This document shows positions 8,276-18,281 of a stretch of DNA of 64,000 bases, piece by piece; position 1 is the first letter of the stretch; each line of letters starts with the position of its first letter. The DNA lies in contig NZ_CP071090.1 in assembly GCF_017301735.1 (NCBI RefSeq), forward strand, positions 310,001-374,000. The letters run 5' to 3'. Below the pieces are notes generated by a model, which saw only the letters and a program-made list of their open reading frames with translations, searched no databases and was not told where the DNA came from. Made by a program: the position numbers and the translations under genes. The stretch comes from Pyxidicoccus parkwaysis (GTDB taxonomy: Bacteria; Myxococcota; Myxococcia; Myxococcales; Myxococcaceae).

Positions 8276-11200
8276 GTGAGCGACGAGGAGAAGACAACCG
8301 TCCTGGACGAGCGCAGCCGTCCTCCAAGCTCGTGGGGGGATCGGATTCGCACGCCCATCACCCTTCCGGGGGCCTCCGGCGAGCGCCGCTCGCTGGATGT
8401 GGGCACGGTGGTGACGGGGCGCTACCAGGTGGAGGGGCTGCTCGGTGAGGGCGGCATGGGCCGCATCTGGCTCGCCGCGGACCTGCACGAGAAGCGCCGC
8501 GTGGCGCTCAAGGAGATGCAGGTTCCGGCGGGGCTGACGGCCGGGAAGACGGAGGAGCTGGTGCTGATGTTCCGGCACGAGTTCTTCGCGATGAAGAAGC
8601 TCCAGCATCCCGGCACGCTCAAGGTCTTCGACTGGGGCATGACGGAGGCCGGCAACCGCTTCATCACCATGGAGGTGGTGGACGGGAAGGATTTGAGCAC
8701 GCTGGCGCGCGACGAGCCGCTGGACACGCGCACGCTGTACCGGGTGCTCATCCAGATGGCGCAGGTGCTGGCCTTCCTGCACTCGCGGCTGTACGTGCAC
8801 TGCGACATCAAGGCCAGCAACGTGCGCATCACCCGCTCCGGCGCCGTGAAGCTGATGGACTTCGGGGTGATGCACCAGCTCGGCACGCCCAGCCCCGGAC
8901 GGCTCAAGGGCACGCTGGAGTACCTCGCTCCGGAGTGGCAGCGCGGCGCCAGCATCGACGGGCGCGCGGACCTCTACTCGCTGGGGGTGATGGCCTACTA
9001 CCTCGTCACGCGCCAGCTGCCCTTCAAGCGCGCCACGCCGGCCGCGCTGCTCGCGGACCACCTGACGCGCCCGCCGCCGAGGCCCTCCACGATTTGCCCC
9101 GTGGATCCCGCGCTGGAGGAAATCATCCTCCTGCTGCTGGCCAAGGACCCACGCGAGCGCTTCCAGGACGCCAGCGAGCTGTTGGAGGCGCTCTGCCACG
9201 CCAGCGGCGAGCCGCTGCCCGAGGAGCCGCTGTCGGCGCGCGCCAGCTACCTGCACGTGCCCGAAGTCGTGGGGCGCGGCGCGGAGCTGGAAGCGCTGAT
9301 GAACGGGCTGGCCGAGGCGGACTGGGGCCAGTCGCACGCGGTGCTCATCGGCGCGCCCGCGGGCGTGGGCAAGACGCGGCTGCTCCAGGAGTTCGAGCTG
9401 CAGGCCAAGCTGGCGGAGCTGCCCTTCGGACGCGGGCAGTGCCGCGCGGAGGGCCAGGCGCCGCTGGCGCCGATTGCACAGGCGCTGCGCGCCCTGGTGT
9501 CGCACACGCCGGTGGAGATGATGGAGCGGCTGTCCCCGAAGCTGGGGCGGCTCCTGCCGGGGCTGGTGGGGCCGGAGGGCGGCCCGGTGCCGCAGGCGGT
9601 GGGCGAGGAGAAGCTGGCCTTCTTCGGCGCGCTCGCGGAGTGGGTGCAGGCGCTGGGGCGCCAGATGACGCTGGTGCTGTGCTTCGAGGACCTCCACTGG
9701 GCGGACAGCGCCACGCTGGAGGTGCTCAACGTGCTCATCCGCACGCTGCACGGCACGCGCGGCATGGTGGTGGGCACGTTCCGCTCCGGGGAGCTGAGCC
9801 GGCTGAGCCTCGCCTTCCAGACGGTGGACGAGAAGCTCACCACGCGCATGGACCTGGAGCCGCTGGCCGCCGAGCACGTGCGCACGCTGGTGGAGCTGGC
9901 GCTGCCGGGGCTGTCGGTGCCGCGGGAGTTCGTCACGCGGCTGCACGCCACCACGGGCGGCAACGCCTTCTTCGCCACCGAGTGTCTGCGCGCGCTGGTG
10001 GAGGCGGACGCGCTCAAGCGCGTGGGCGGGCGGTGGACCGCGGCGGAGGGGTTGGACACGCGCCCGTTGCCGCCGAGCATCCAGGACGCGGTGCTCGCGC
10101 GACTGGCCACCGCGCCGCCGGAGCAGGTGGCGCTGTTGCGCAGGCTGGCGCCCGCGGGACGCAGCCTGGAGCTGCCCATGGTGCGCGCGCTCGCGGACCT
10201 GCCCGAGGTGGAGCTGTTCGCGGTGCTGGACGGCATCGTCGAGCGGCAGTTCCTCCAGGAGGTGGAGGGCCGCTACGTCTTCACGCACGACACCGTGCAC
10301 CAGGCCGTCTACGACAGCACGCCCGAGTCCGAGCGGCGCGTGGCGCACGGGCAGGTGGCGCTGGCGCTGCAGACGCTGCACACGCAGCGGCCGGATTTAT
10401 CTCGCACGGTGGGCTGGCACTACCTGCGCTCGTCGGAGCCGGAGCTGGCCATTGGCCCGCTGCTGGACGCGGGCCGGGCGGCCATTGAAGCGCAGGCGCT
10501 GCTGGAGGCCACGCTGCTCCTGAAGGAGGCGTCGGCGCTGCTGGAGGCCGCGCCGGACTTCCCGGGGCGCGACAGGCTGCTCTTGCGCATCTGGGTGACG
10601 ATGGTGGAGGTGGGCTACTCGAGCGACCCGCCCACCTCGCTGGCCTTCGTGGAGAAGCTCTTCGCGCACTGGGCGGCCACGGTGGACCTGAAGGAGGGCC
10701 AGCAGCAGGCGCGCGTGGACCTCGAGGCGGCGTGCTCCGCGCCGGAGTCCGAGCGTCCCGCGCGGCTGCGCGAGGTGCTGCGCGAGCGCGAGGCGGATGC
10801 GTACGCGTCGCCCTCGGACGTCTTCTGGAAGCAGGCGGAGCTGCAGATTCTCCAGGCCATGGCGCTGGCCATCGTCGGGCGCACTGCGGACCTGACGGCG
10901 CTGCTGGAGCGCGTGCAGGCCGAGCAGCCGGAGGTGTCGCCGTACCGCGCCGGAGTGCTGCTGTCGCAGGCGGTGCTGTGCGCGTACACGGGCCGCTTCG
11001 CGGGCGTGCTGGAGACGCAGTACGAGCAGTTGGTGCGCCTGCGCGGGCTGCGCGAGGCGATGGGCCGGCTCCCCCGGCGCCTGGCGTGGGCGCTCGGCAT
11101 GGGCGGCTACATGATGAACATGAACCTGGCGCTGCGCGGCGAGCCGCTGGACGCGCAGGCCACGCGCGACGGGTACGCGGTGGCGGAGGCGCACGGGTTC

Positions 11201-11983
11201 ACGGACGTGCGCGCGTTCCACCTGTTCTCGGTGGTGACGCGCGCGGCCTTCACGGGCAACGCCACGGCCTTCGTGCCGGCCTTCACGGAGAAGACGGACC
11301 TGGTGCGGCGGCTGGGCAACCCCCGGCTGATGGAGCGCAACCTGGCCATCTTCACGCCGCCCTACTACCTGGAGCGCGGCGAGCACGAGCACGTGGCCGC
11401 GGTGGTGGCGCGCGCGGAGACGCTCGCGGGCGTGCTGACCGGAGACCGGTGGTTGCAGTGTCACGTGCAGGTGTATCAGGCCTGCCGCGACGTGCTCTTC
11501 GAGGACGCGGCGGCGGCGCGCCAGTCGCTGCCCCGGGCGCTGGAGGCGGCGCGCGAGGGTGGCCTGCGCATGGAGACGCTGCTGCGCGTGTACCAGTCGC
11601 GCTTCGAGCGGGAGCAGGGGAATCTGCTGTCCGCGGCCGAGGCGGCGGAGGCCGCGCTCACGCGGGCACTGGACCCGGTGCTCGCCAACCCGTGGGACGA
11701 GATCATCGCCCGCCGCGCGGTGGCGGCCCTGCTGCCCGGCGAAGAGGGCACCGTGCACCTGCGGCGCGCGCTGGCGCTGGCGGAGCTGACGGGCAACGTG
11801 CTCCAGATGGGGCTCGTGCACCTGGCCCTGGCGGAGCGCGAGCCGGTGACGGAGGCCGCGGTGGTGGAGCTGGAGACCGCGGAGGCGCTCTTCACCGAGG
11901 CGCGCGCCACCAGCCTGCTGGCGCAGGCGAGCTCCGTGCGCGGCGTGCTGCAGCGGCGCGCGAGTGTCCGGCAGAGCGCGTGA
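8276..11983 (+). CDS. Ser/Thr protein kinase fused to AAA/NACHT-like ATPase and helical-repeat region
   Basis: The 1235-residue protein starts at a GTG. An N-terminal kinase domain (~residues 50-310) has the glycine loop GEGGMG (57-62), the VALK lysine (Lys79), an HCD catalytic loop (HCDIKASNV, 175-183, Cys in place of the usual Arg), DFG at 195-197 and an APEW motif. It is followed by VVGRGAELEAL and a Walker A GAPAGVGKT (359-367), with CFEDLHWAD as a Walker B-like block, i.e. the PknK/MalT-type ATPase module. The remaining ~600 residues are alpha-helical and TPR-like. No membrane segment is seen, so it should be a cytoplasmic signalling scaffold. Architecture is common in myxobacteria; partners are unknown. 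Confidence 0.92.
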   Translation: MSDEEKTTVLDERSRPPSSWGDRIRTPITLPGASGERRSLDVGTVVTGRYQVEGLLGEGGMGRIWLAADLHEKRRVALKEMQVPAGLTAGKTEELVLMFRHEFFAMKKLQHPGTLKVFDWGMTEAGNRFITMEVVDGKDLSTLARDEPLDTRTLYRVLIQMAQVLAFLHSRLYVHCDIKASNVRITRSGAVKLMDFGVMHQLGTPSPGRLKGTLEYLAPEWQRGASIDGRADLYSLGVMAYYLVTRQLPFKRATPAALLADHLTRPPPRPSTICPVDPALEEIILLLLAKDPRERFQDASELLEALCHASGEPLPEEPLSARASYLHVPEVVGRGAELEALMNGLAEADWGQSHAVLIGAPAGVGKTRLLQEFELQAKLAELPFGRGQCRAEGQAPLAPIAQALRALVSHTPVEMMERLSPKLGRLLPGLVGPEGGPVPQAVGEEKLAFFGALAEWVQALGRQMTLVLCFEDLHWADSATLEVLNVLIRTLHGTRGMVVGTFRSGELSRLSLAFQTVDEKLTTRMDLEPLAAEHVRTLVELALPGLSVPREFVTRLHATTGGNAFFATECLRALVEADALKRVGGRWTAAEGLDTRPLPPSIQDAVLARLATAPPEQVALLRRLAPAGRSLELPMVRALADLPEVELFAVLDGIVERQFLQEVEGRYVFTHDTVHQAVYDSTPESERRVAHGQVALALQTLHTQRPDLSRTVGWHYLRSSEPELAIGPLLDAGRAAIEAQALLEATLLLKEASALLEAAPDFPGRDRLLLRIWVTMVEVGYSSDPPTSLAFVEKLFAHWAATVDLKEGQQQARVDLEAACSAPESERPARLREVLREREADAYASPSDVFWKQAELQILQAMALAIVGRTADLTALLERVQAEQPEVSPYRAGVLLSQAVLCAYTGRFAGVLETQYEQLVRLRGLREAMGRLPRRLAWALGMGGYMMNMNLALRGEPLDAQATRDGYAVAEAHGFTDVRAFHLFSVVTRAAFTGNATAFVPAFTEKTDLVRRLGNPRLMERNLAIFTPPYYLERGEHEHVAAVVARAETLAGVLTGDRWLQCHVQVYQACRDVLFEDAAAARQSLPRALEAAREGGLRMETLLRVYQSRFEREQGNLLSAAEAAEAALTRALDPVLANPWDEIIARRAVAALLPGEEGTVHLRRALALAELTGNVLQMGLVHLALAEREPVTEAAVVELETAEALFTEARATSLLAQASSVRGVLQRRASVRQSA

Positions 11984-12243
11984 GTGCTCGACACGGGGGC
12001 GGGTGCTCACGCTGACGAGCGCCCCTCGACGGTGCTCGCATGTGAGACGGGGCAGGTGGCTGCCCGGCGTGGAGAGGCTGGCCGCTGTTGCTGACGAGCA
12101 CTTTCTCGGTGCCGCATGATGGGTGCGCCCGAGCGCGTCGCGAGGTCCTCTGGCCGGTGGCCCGTGCGCTCATGCAACTGTGCGGACCCCGGGACGCTCG
12201 TGCTGTGCCTCTCGCCTGCTGGCGGCGGCGCTAGAGTAGCCGC

Positions 12244-12900
12244 ATGGCCCCAGCTCCCCTGCGCTTCTGTCTGGACTACCTGTCCCCGTACGCCTACCTC
12301 GCCTGGACGCGCATGCCCGCCATTGCCGCTCGCCATGGCCGTGTGGTGGAGCCCGTGCCGGTGCTGCTGGCGGGCCTGCTCAATGCGCTCGGCAACGTGG
12401 GGCCGGCGGAGATTCCGCCCAAGCGCGTCTACGTCTTCAAGCACACGTCCCGCATCGCCCACGGCTTCGGCGTGCCGCTGGTGCCGCCGCCGTCGCATCC
12501 GTTCAACCCGCTGCTCGCGCTGCGCGTGACGGCGGCCGTGGAGGACTGGGAGGCCCGGAGCCGGCTGGTGTCCGCCCTCTACGCCTCCGCGTGGGGAGGA
12601 GGGAAGGGCGTCGAGACACCCGAGGCCGTGTCCTCCGCCATCCAGGCCGCGGGGCTCGACGCATCCTCGCTGCTGGCCGCCGCGCAGACGCAGGAGGTGA
12701 AGGACCGCGTGCGCCGCAACACGGAGGAGGCGCTCGCCGCCGGGGCGTTCGGCGTGCCCAGCATCCTCGCGGACGGGGAGCTGTTCTTCGGGGTGGACTC
12801 GCTCGAGCACCTGGAGCAGTACCTGCGCGGCGAGGACCCTCTTTCCAACGTGGACCTCGAGCGCTGGCGCGACCTGCCGTCGACCGCGTCCCGGCGCTGA
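12244..12900 (+). CDS. 2-hydroxychromene-2-carboxylate isomerase-like DsbA-family protein
   Basis: The 218-residue protein has the DsbA/GST-kappa fold signatures: FCLDYLSPYAYLAW near the N-terminus, where Ser14 replaces the thiol of oxidoreductases as in HCCA isomerases, and GAFGVPSILADGELFFGVDSLEHLEQYL near the C-terminus with the cis-Pro VP. The family isomerises glutathione-linked aromatic catabolic intermediates. No other aromatic catabolism genes are adjacent apart from the extradiol dioxygenase 6 kb away, so the real substrate is uncertain. Confidence 0.85.
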   Translation: MAPAPLRFCLDYLSPYAYLAWTRMPAIAARHGRVVEPVPVLLAGLLNALGNVGPAEIPPKRVYVFKHTSRIAHGFGVPLVPPPSHPFNPLLALRVTAAVEDWEARSRLVSALYASAWGGGKGVETPEAVSSAIQAAGLDASSLLAAAQTQEVKDRVRRNTEEALAAGAFGVPSILADGELFFGVDSLEHLEQYLRGEDPLSNVDLERWRDLPSTASRR

Positions 12901-12965
12901 TGCCGCGCACGGAGCCTCGGCTTTTCCGCTAGGGTGCCCGGACCTCCCTTCGAGGTCCTCCGCGC

Positions 12966-13613
12966 ATGAACGTCCTCGTCGAGCTGGGCTTCGTCGTCGC
13001 CAGCCTCGTGCTCGCCATCGTCCTGCTGGCGCTCAACCTCTGGCGCGCCATCCTCTTCCTCTTCCCCGCCAGCGTCCGCGTGGAGCCCGAGGCTCCCGCC
13101 GACCAGATGGACCTCCCCGTGGAGCTGGAGACGCTGGCCACGCAGTTGAAGGTGCTCGGCTTCGTGCCGCTCGGCAGCCACGAGGAGAAGCCCCGCCTCC
13201 AGAAGGCCACGCGCTCCTACGACTGGGCCCACCCCGGCGAGCGCGTCTTCGCCACGCTCCACCTGGGGCAGGGCGACACGCCCCGGCTCTACCTCCTCAC
13301 CCCGGTGTCGCCCGGCGGCTTCGTCATCACCGCTGGCTACCGCCGCCCCGCGCTGGAGGTGCCCGGCGTCTACCGCTCCGGTTCACTGGAGGACGCTTCG
13401 CCGGAGCGCCTGCTGCGCGCCCACCTGCGCCGCCTGGAGGGCTTCACGCCCACCGGCGACTTCACCTGGGAAGGTCGCGTGGAGGCCGGGCGTTCCTGGT
13501 ACCAGGGGCTCGGCCGCAAGGAGATTCGGCGGCAGAACCTCCAGGGGTTGTTGTGGACCGTCATGGCGCTGGCCATCGTCGTCAGCGCCTTCCTGGGCAG
13601 ACGGGGGCCCTGA
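12966..13613 (+). CDS. hypothetical protein with N- and C-terminal membrane segments
   Basis: The 215-residue product has a hydrophobic helix at ~residues 5-35 and another at ~193-209, flanking a soluble middle domain with mixed alpha/beta character. I recognise no family. A 7-bp inverted repeat (GGACCTC/GAGGTCC, around 12940-12958) lies directly upstream, where it could act in the leader or terminate the isomerase transcript. Spacing to the isomerase gene is ~65 bases on the same strand. Confidence 0.75.
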   Translation: MNVLVELGFVVASLVLAIVLLALNLWRAILFLFPASVRVEPEAPADQMDLPVELETLATQLKVLGFVPLGSHEEKPRLQKATRSYDWAHPGERVFATLHLGQGDTPRLYLLTPVSPGGFVITAGYRRPALEVPGVYRSGSLEDASPERLLRAHLRRLEGFTPTGDFTWEGRVEAGRSWYQGLGRKEIRRQNLQGLLWTVMALAIVVSAFLGRRGP

Positions 13614-13688
13614 CGACCCGGACATACACCTCAAGACGTCACGGCGTGCGTGCACCGCGCGCCCGTTGAGAGTAGGTAGACGACCACC

Positions 13689-14885
13689 ATGAAGAGCGTG
13701 TCCAAGACCGAGGAGATCTACTTCCTGTCCGGCAAGCGCACCCCGTTCGGAACCTACGGGGGAAGCCTGAAGGACCTCAGCGCCACCGACCTCGCCGTGG
13801 AGTCCGCGAAGGCGGCCCTCGCCCAGGCGAAGGTGTCCCCCGAGGACGTCCAGCACGTCGTGTACGGGAACGTGGTGCAGACCAGCTCGGATGCCATCTA
13901 CCTGCCTCGCCACGTGGGCCTGCGCACCGGCGTGCCCGTCCCGGTGCCCGCGCTCGGCGTCAACCGGCTGTGCGGCTCCGGCTTCCAGGCCTTCGTCACC
14001 GCGGCCGAGATGATGCTCACCGAGCAGGCGAGCGTCGTGCTGGCCGGCGGCACCGAATCCATGAGCCAGGCCCCCCACGTCATCCGCGGCGCCCGCTGGG
14101 GCCTGCCGCTGGGCAAGGGGGCCCTCGAGGACATGCTCTGGACGGCCCTCACCGACAGCTACACCGGCCAGGCCATGGCGCTCACCGCCGAGCAGCTCGC
14201 GGTGGACTACGCGCTCACGCAGGACCAGGTGGACGAGTACGCCGTCCTCACCCAGAAGCGCTTCGCCGCCGCGCAGGAGGCGGGCCGCCTCAACGACGAG
14301 ATTGCTCCCGTCACCCTCAAGGGAAAGAAGGGCGACACCGTCGTCGCGAAGGACGAGCACAACCGTCCGGAGACCACGGTGGAGGGGCTGCGCAAGCTGC
14401 CCAAGGTCTTCAAGAAGGACGGCGTGGTGCACGCGGGCGCGGCCAGCGGCATCTGCGACGGCGCGGGCTCCATGGTGATGGCCACGCGCAGCTACGTGGA
14501 GAAGCACGGCCTCAAGCCCATTGCCCGGCTCGTCAACTGGGGCATCTCCGGCTGCGACCCGAAAATCATGGGCATTGGCCCCGCGCCGGCCATCCGCCGG
14601 CTGCTGGAGCGCGCCGACGCGAAGCTGTCCGACGTGGACCTCTTCGAGGTGAACGAGGCCTTCGCGCCGCAGTACCTCGCGGTGGAGAAGGAGCTGGGCC
14701 TGCCGCGTGACAGGACGAACGTCAACGGCGGCGCCATCGCCGTGGGTCACCCGCTGGGGGCGTCCGGGGCGCGCATCACCACCACGCTGGTGTACGAGCT
14801 GAAGCGCCGGGGCGCGCGCTATGGTATCGGGTCCGCCTGCATCGGCGGCGGCCAGGGCATCGCGGTGCTGGTCGAGGCGCTCTGA
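13689..14885 (+). CDS. acetyl-CoA C-acyltransferase (thiolase)
   Basis: The 398-residue product carries all thiolase signatures: NRLCGSG with the acyl-accepting Cys95, NGGAIAVGHPLGASGAR with His354, and GSACIGGGQG with Cys384. Length fits the biosynthetic/degradative type II thiolases, which interconvert two acetyl-CoA and acetoacetyl-CoA or cleave beta-ketoacyl-CoA. No other beta-oxidation genes adjoin it, so direction and chain length cannot be read here. Its stop overlaps the next gene in TGATG, implying coupled translation. Confidence 0.93.
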   Translation: MKSVSKTEEIYFLSGKRTPFGTYGGSLKDLSATDLAVESAKAALAQAKVSPEDVQHVVYGNVVQTSSDAIYLPRHVGLRTGVPVPVPALGVNRLCGSGFQAFVTAAEMMLTEQASVVLAGGTESMSQAPHVIRGARWGLPLGKGALEDMLWTALTDSYTGQAMALTAEQLAVDYALTQDQVDEYAVLTQKRFAAAQEAGRLNDEIAPVTLKGKKGDTVVAKDEHNRPETTVEGLRKLPKVFKKDGVVHAGAASGICDGAGSMVMATRSYVEKHGLKPIARLVNWGISGCDPKIMGIGPAPAIRRLLERADAKLSDVDLFEVNEAFAPQYLAVEKELGLPRDRTNVNGGAIAVGHPLGASGARITTTLVYELKRRGARYGIGSACIGGGQGIAVLVEAL

Positions 14886-15127
14886 TGGCCGCACAAGACA
14901 CGGGACGCGAGATGAGCAACGAGGTGGACGCGAAGACGGCCCGTGAGCGGGCCAAGGCCATCGCCGAGCAGCGCCGCGCGGAGCGCCGCAACCGCAAGCG
15001 CAAGTGCGTGGTGTGTGGCGTGGAGGAGAGCGACAAGACGCCCTTCCATGCCCACCCCGAGGGCATCGGCCCCGCGTGCAAGGACGAGGTCGCCTGTCTG
15101 ACGCGCAAGAACGCCGGCGGCCGGTGA
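14885..15127 (+). CDS. small Cys-rich, basic protein coupled to thiolase
   Basis: The 80-residue protein has a strongly charged helical N-terminal half (ARERAKAIAEQRRAERRNRKRK) and a C-terminal CVVCGVEESDKTPFHAH...C...C cluster, with four cysteines and two histidines that could form a zinc ribbon. It starts on the last base of the thiolase stop (TGATG). Function is unknown; the coupling suggests coexpression with the thiolase. Confidence 0.75.
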   Translation: MAAQDTGREMSNEVDAKTARERAKAIAEQRRAERRNRKRKCVVCGVEESDKTPFHAHPEGIGPACKDEVACLTRKNAGGR

Positions 15128-15252
15128 AGTCCCGGGCCCGTGCCCCGCGCCGCTCGCGCCCTCCCACTCCAAGGGCGGCCCCGGCCTACTGTCCGACGAA
15201 GAACGGCGGGCCCTCGGTTCGTGCCGGGGTACGGTGTCCGGCCGGACGCGCC

Positions 15253-15279
15253 GGGGCCGGATTGTCGGCCCCGTTTCTT
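15253..15279 (+). terminator. intrinsic terminator after thiolase operon
   Basis: GGGGCCG and CGGCCCC form a 7-bp GC stem around a six-base loop and are followed by GTTTCTT. It lies ~125 bases after the small Cys-rich gene and before the next start at 15338. Confidence 0.6.
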
Positions 15280-15337
15280 GAAGGTGGAATCGTCTCGGGG
15301 TAAACGTCCAGAATCTCTGGTTTAGACGAGGGTCGGA

Positions 15338-15535
15338 ATGGGCGTTATCAGCTTCACGGGAGTCAAGGTGTTCTCCACCACTCTCGCGAGAGATCGCGAG
15401 AACATGGGTGAGAACATCACCAAGTGGCTCAAGGAAAACCCCAACGTCGAAGTGGTGGACAGAGTGGTGACGCAGTCCTCCGACAAGGAGTTCCACTGTC
15501 TGACCATCACGCTCTTCTACAAGCCGAAGGCCTGA
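15338..15535 (+). CDS. small conserved-looking protein of 65 residues
   Basis: The product (MGVISFTGVKVFSTT...) has an alternating beta-alpha-beta pattern, ends TLFYKPKA and contains one cysteine. GAGGG sits 5-6 bases upstream of the ATG, a good ribosome site. A CCAGA/TCTGG inverted repeat at 15308-15320 precedes it. Preceded by a terminator and followed by ~150 non-coding bases, it is probably a single-gene transcript. No family is recognised. Confidence 0.7.
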   Translation: MGVISFTGVKVFSTTLARDRENMGENITKWLKENPNVEVVDRVVTQSSDKEFHCLTITLFYKPKA

Positions 15536-15684
15536 GCGGCCCCACGGCGGCGGAACGAGTCGGTGTACGAGGGCGCTCTCCCTGGCGACGGGGATGGGCG
15601 CTCTCTGTCGTTTGGGGTTGCGAAGCGGCGGGTGTTCCACCACCTTTGGTCGGCTCCAAAGTGCGGCGAGTGGAGGAGTACTGA

Positions 15685-16416
15685 ATGCGACCGATGCGCA
15701 GCTTCGGCGGCAGGGGTGGTGGCGGGCTGCCCGGCCTTGAGACGACGGCGGCCAAGTTGGCCGCCGCGCTGGTGGCCGGCTCCGTCATGTACCACCTCAC
15801 CAAGGGCGGGCAGGGGGGCCTGTTGCTGCTGCTGCCGGAGTACGTCCTCACCCGGCTCTTCCTCTGGCAGCCGCTCACCTACGCCTTCGTCGAGGCCAGT
15901 CCCTTCGGCATCATCTTCGGCGCCATCATCACCTGGTCCATCGGCGGCTACCTGGAGTCAATCTGGGGAGGCAAGCGCCTGTTGATGGTGGGGCTGGGCA
16001 TCACCGTGCTGTCGGGCTTCCTCACCGCGCTGCTGGGCCTGCTGGTGCCCGGTGCGACGATGCAGGCGTACACCGGCGGCAACGTGATGACGAGCGTGCT
16101 CTGGGTGGCCTACGGCCTGAGCATCGGCCGGGGGGAGACGAACTTCTGGGGCATCCCCCTGTCGGGCAATGCGCTGGCGGGCATCGGCGCGGGCTTCGTG
16201 GTGTTGATGGCCGTCATCAATGGGTGGCAGACGCAGGTGCCGGACCTGCTCGCGCTGTGCATGGTGTTCGCCTACGTGCGCGGCGCCAACCCGCGCCGGC
16301 TGATGCTGCACTTCCAGCACTGGCGCCTGCAGCGGCAGTTGAAGGACCGCTCCAAGCACCTGCGCGTGGTGCCGAAGAACCAGGACCGCCCGGACCGGGA
16401 CCAGTACCTCAACTGA
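15685..16416 (+). CDS. rhomboid-like multi-pass membrane protein, probably inactive
   Basis: The 243-residue product has about six hydrophobic segments and a basic, polar C-terminal tail. The segment LTRLFLWQPLTYAFVEASPFGIIF resembles the first-loop W-x-P-x-T-x-x-F of rhomboid and Der1-like proteins. I do not see the GxSG serine motif or a catalytic histidine, so proteolysis seems unlikely; membrane-protein chaperoning or another scaffold role is possible. It converges with the sigma-54 activator gene. Confidence 0.7.
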   Translation: MRPMRSFGGRGGGGLPGLETTAAKLAAALVAGSVMYHLTKGGQGGLLLLLPEYVLTRLFLWQPLTYAFVEASPFGIIFGAIITWSIGGYLESIWGGKRLLMVGLGITVLSGFLTALLGLLVPGATMQAYTGGNVMTSVLWVAYGLSIGRGETNFWGIPLSGNALAGIGAGFVVLMAVINGWQTQVPDLLALCMVFAYVRGANPRRLMLHFQHWRLQRQLKDRSKHLRVVPKNQDRPDRDQYLN

Positions 16417-16424
16417 GGACGGGC

Positions 16425-16500
16425 GGGCGTCGCCGGAACGCCGCCCTCAGTGGGCGTCGCCGGACCGCCGCCCTCAGTGGGCATCGCCGGAACGCCGCCC

Positions 16501-16505
<5 letters not shown>
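16425..16505. repeat. three tandem 27-bp repeats between convergent genes
   Basis: Units lie at 16425-16451, 16452-16478 and 16479-16505, differing from unit 1 at one position each, with a partial fourth start after. Each begins GGGCRTCGCCGG and ends CCGCCCTCAGT. Unit 1 can fold as GGCGT/ACGCC. The third unit includes the stop codon (TCA on the plus strand) of the sigma-54 activator, so the repeats look like duplication of its 3' end and terminator region. Confidence 0.85.
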
Positions 16506-18138
<1,633 letters not shown>

Positions 18139-18249
18139 GGTGTACGGCTCCCTTCCAGAGTGAGCTGTCTATCTATCGTTATGAGAGGTCCGTTGCACGC
18201 GATGCCAAGGGAGTGGAGTGATTCCAGGGGGTTGTGCTGTCGCGTGTCC

Positions 18250-18265
18250 TGGTCCCGGGGTTGCA
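18250..18265 (+). promoter_or_regulatory. candidate sigma-54 (-24/-12) promoter
   Basis: TGG-N8-TTGCA occurs with GG at 18251-18252 and GC at 18263-18264, the spacing required by sigma-54. It lies in the intergenic region between the divergent sigma-54 activator and the dioxygenase. The weakness is position: transcription would start near 18276, only ~6 bases before the chosen ATG and beyond the GGAAGG ribosome site, so the message would be nearly leaderless. Confidence 0.4.
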
Positions 18266-18281
18266 ATGGAAGGCGCCCGTC

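Noticed and set aside
8249..10381. 710-residue minus-strand frame
   Set aside because: It is opposite the kinase-ATPase gene, whose motifs are complete; the frame is His/Arg/Gln-rich without domains.
11984..12243. Gene or remnant in the 260-base gap after the kinase-ATPase gene
   Set aside because: No frame on either strand gave a recognisable motif or a ribosome site.
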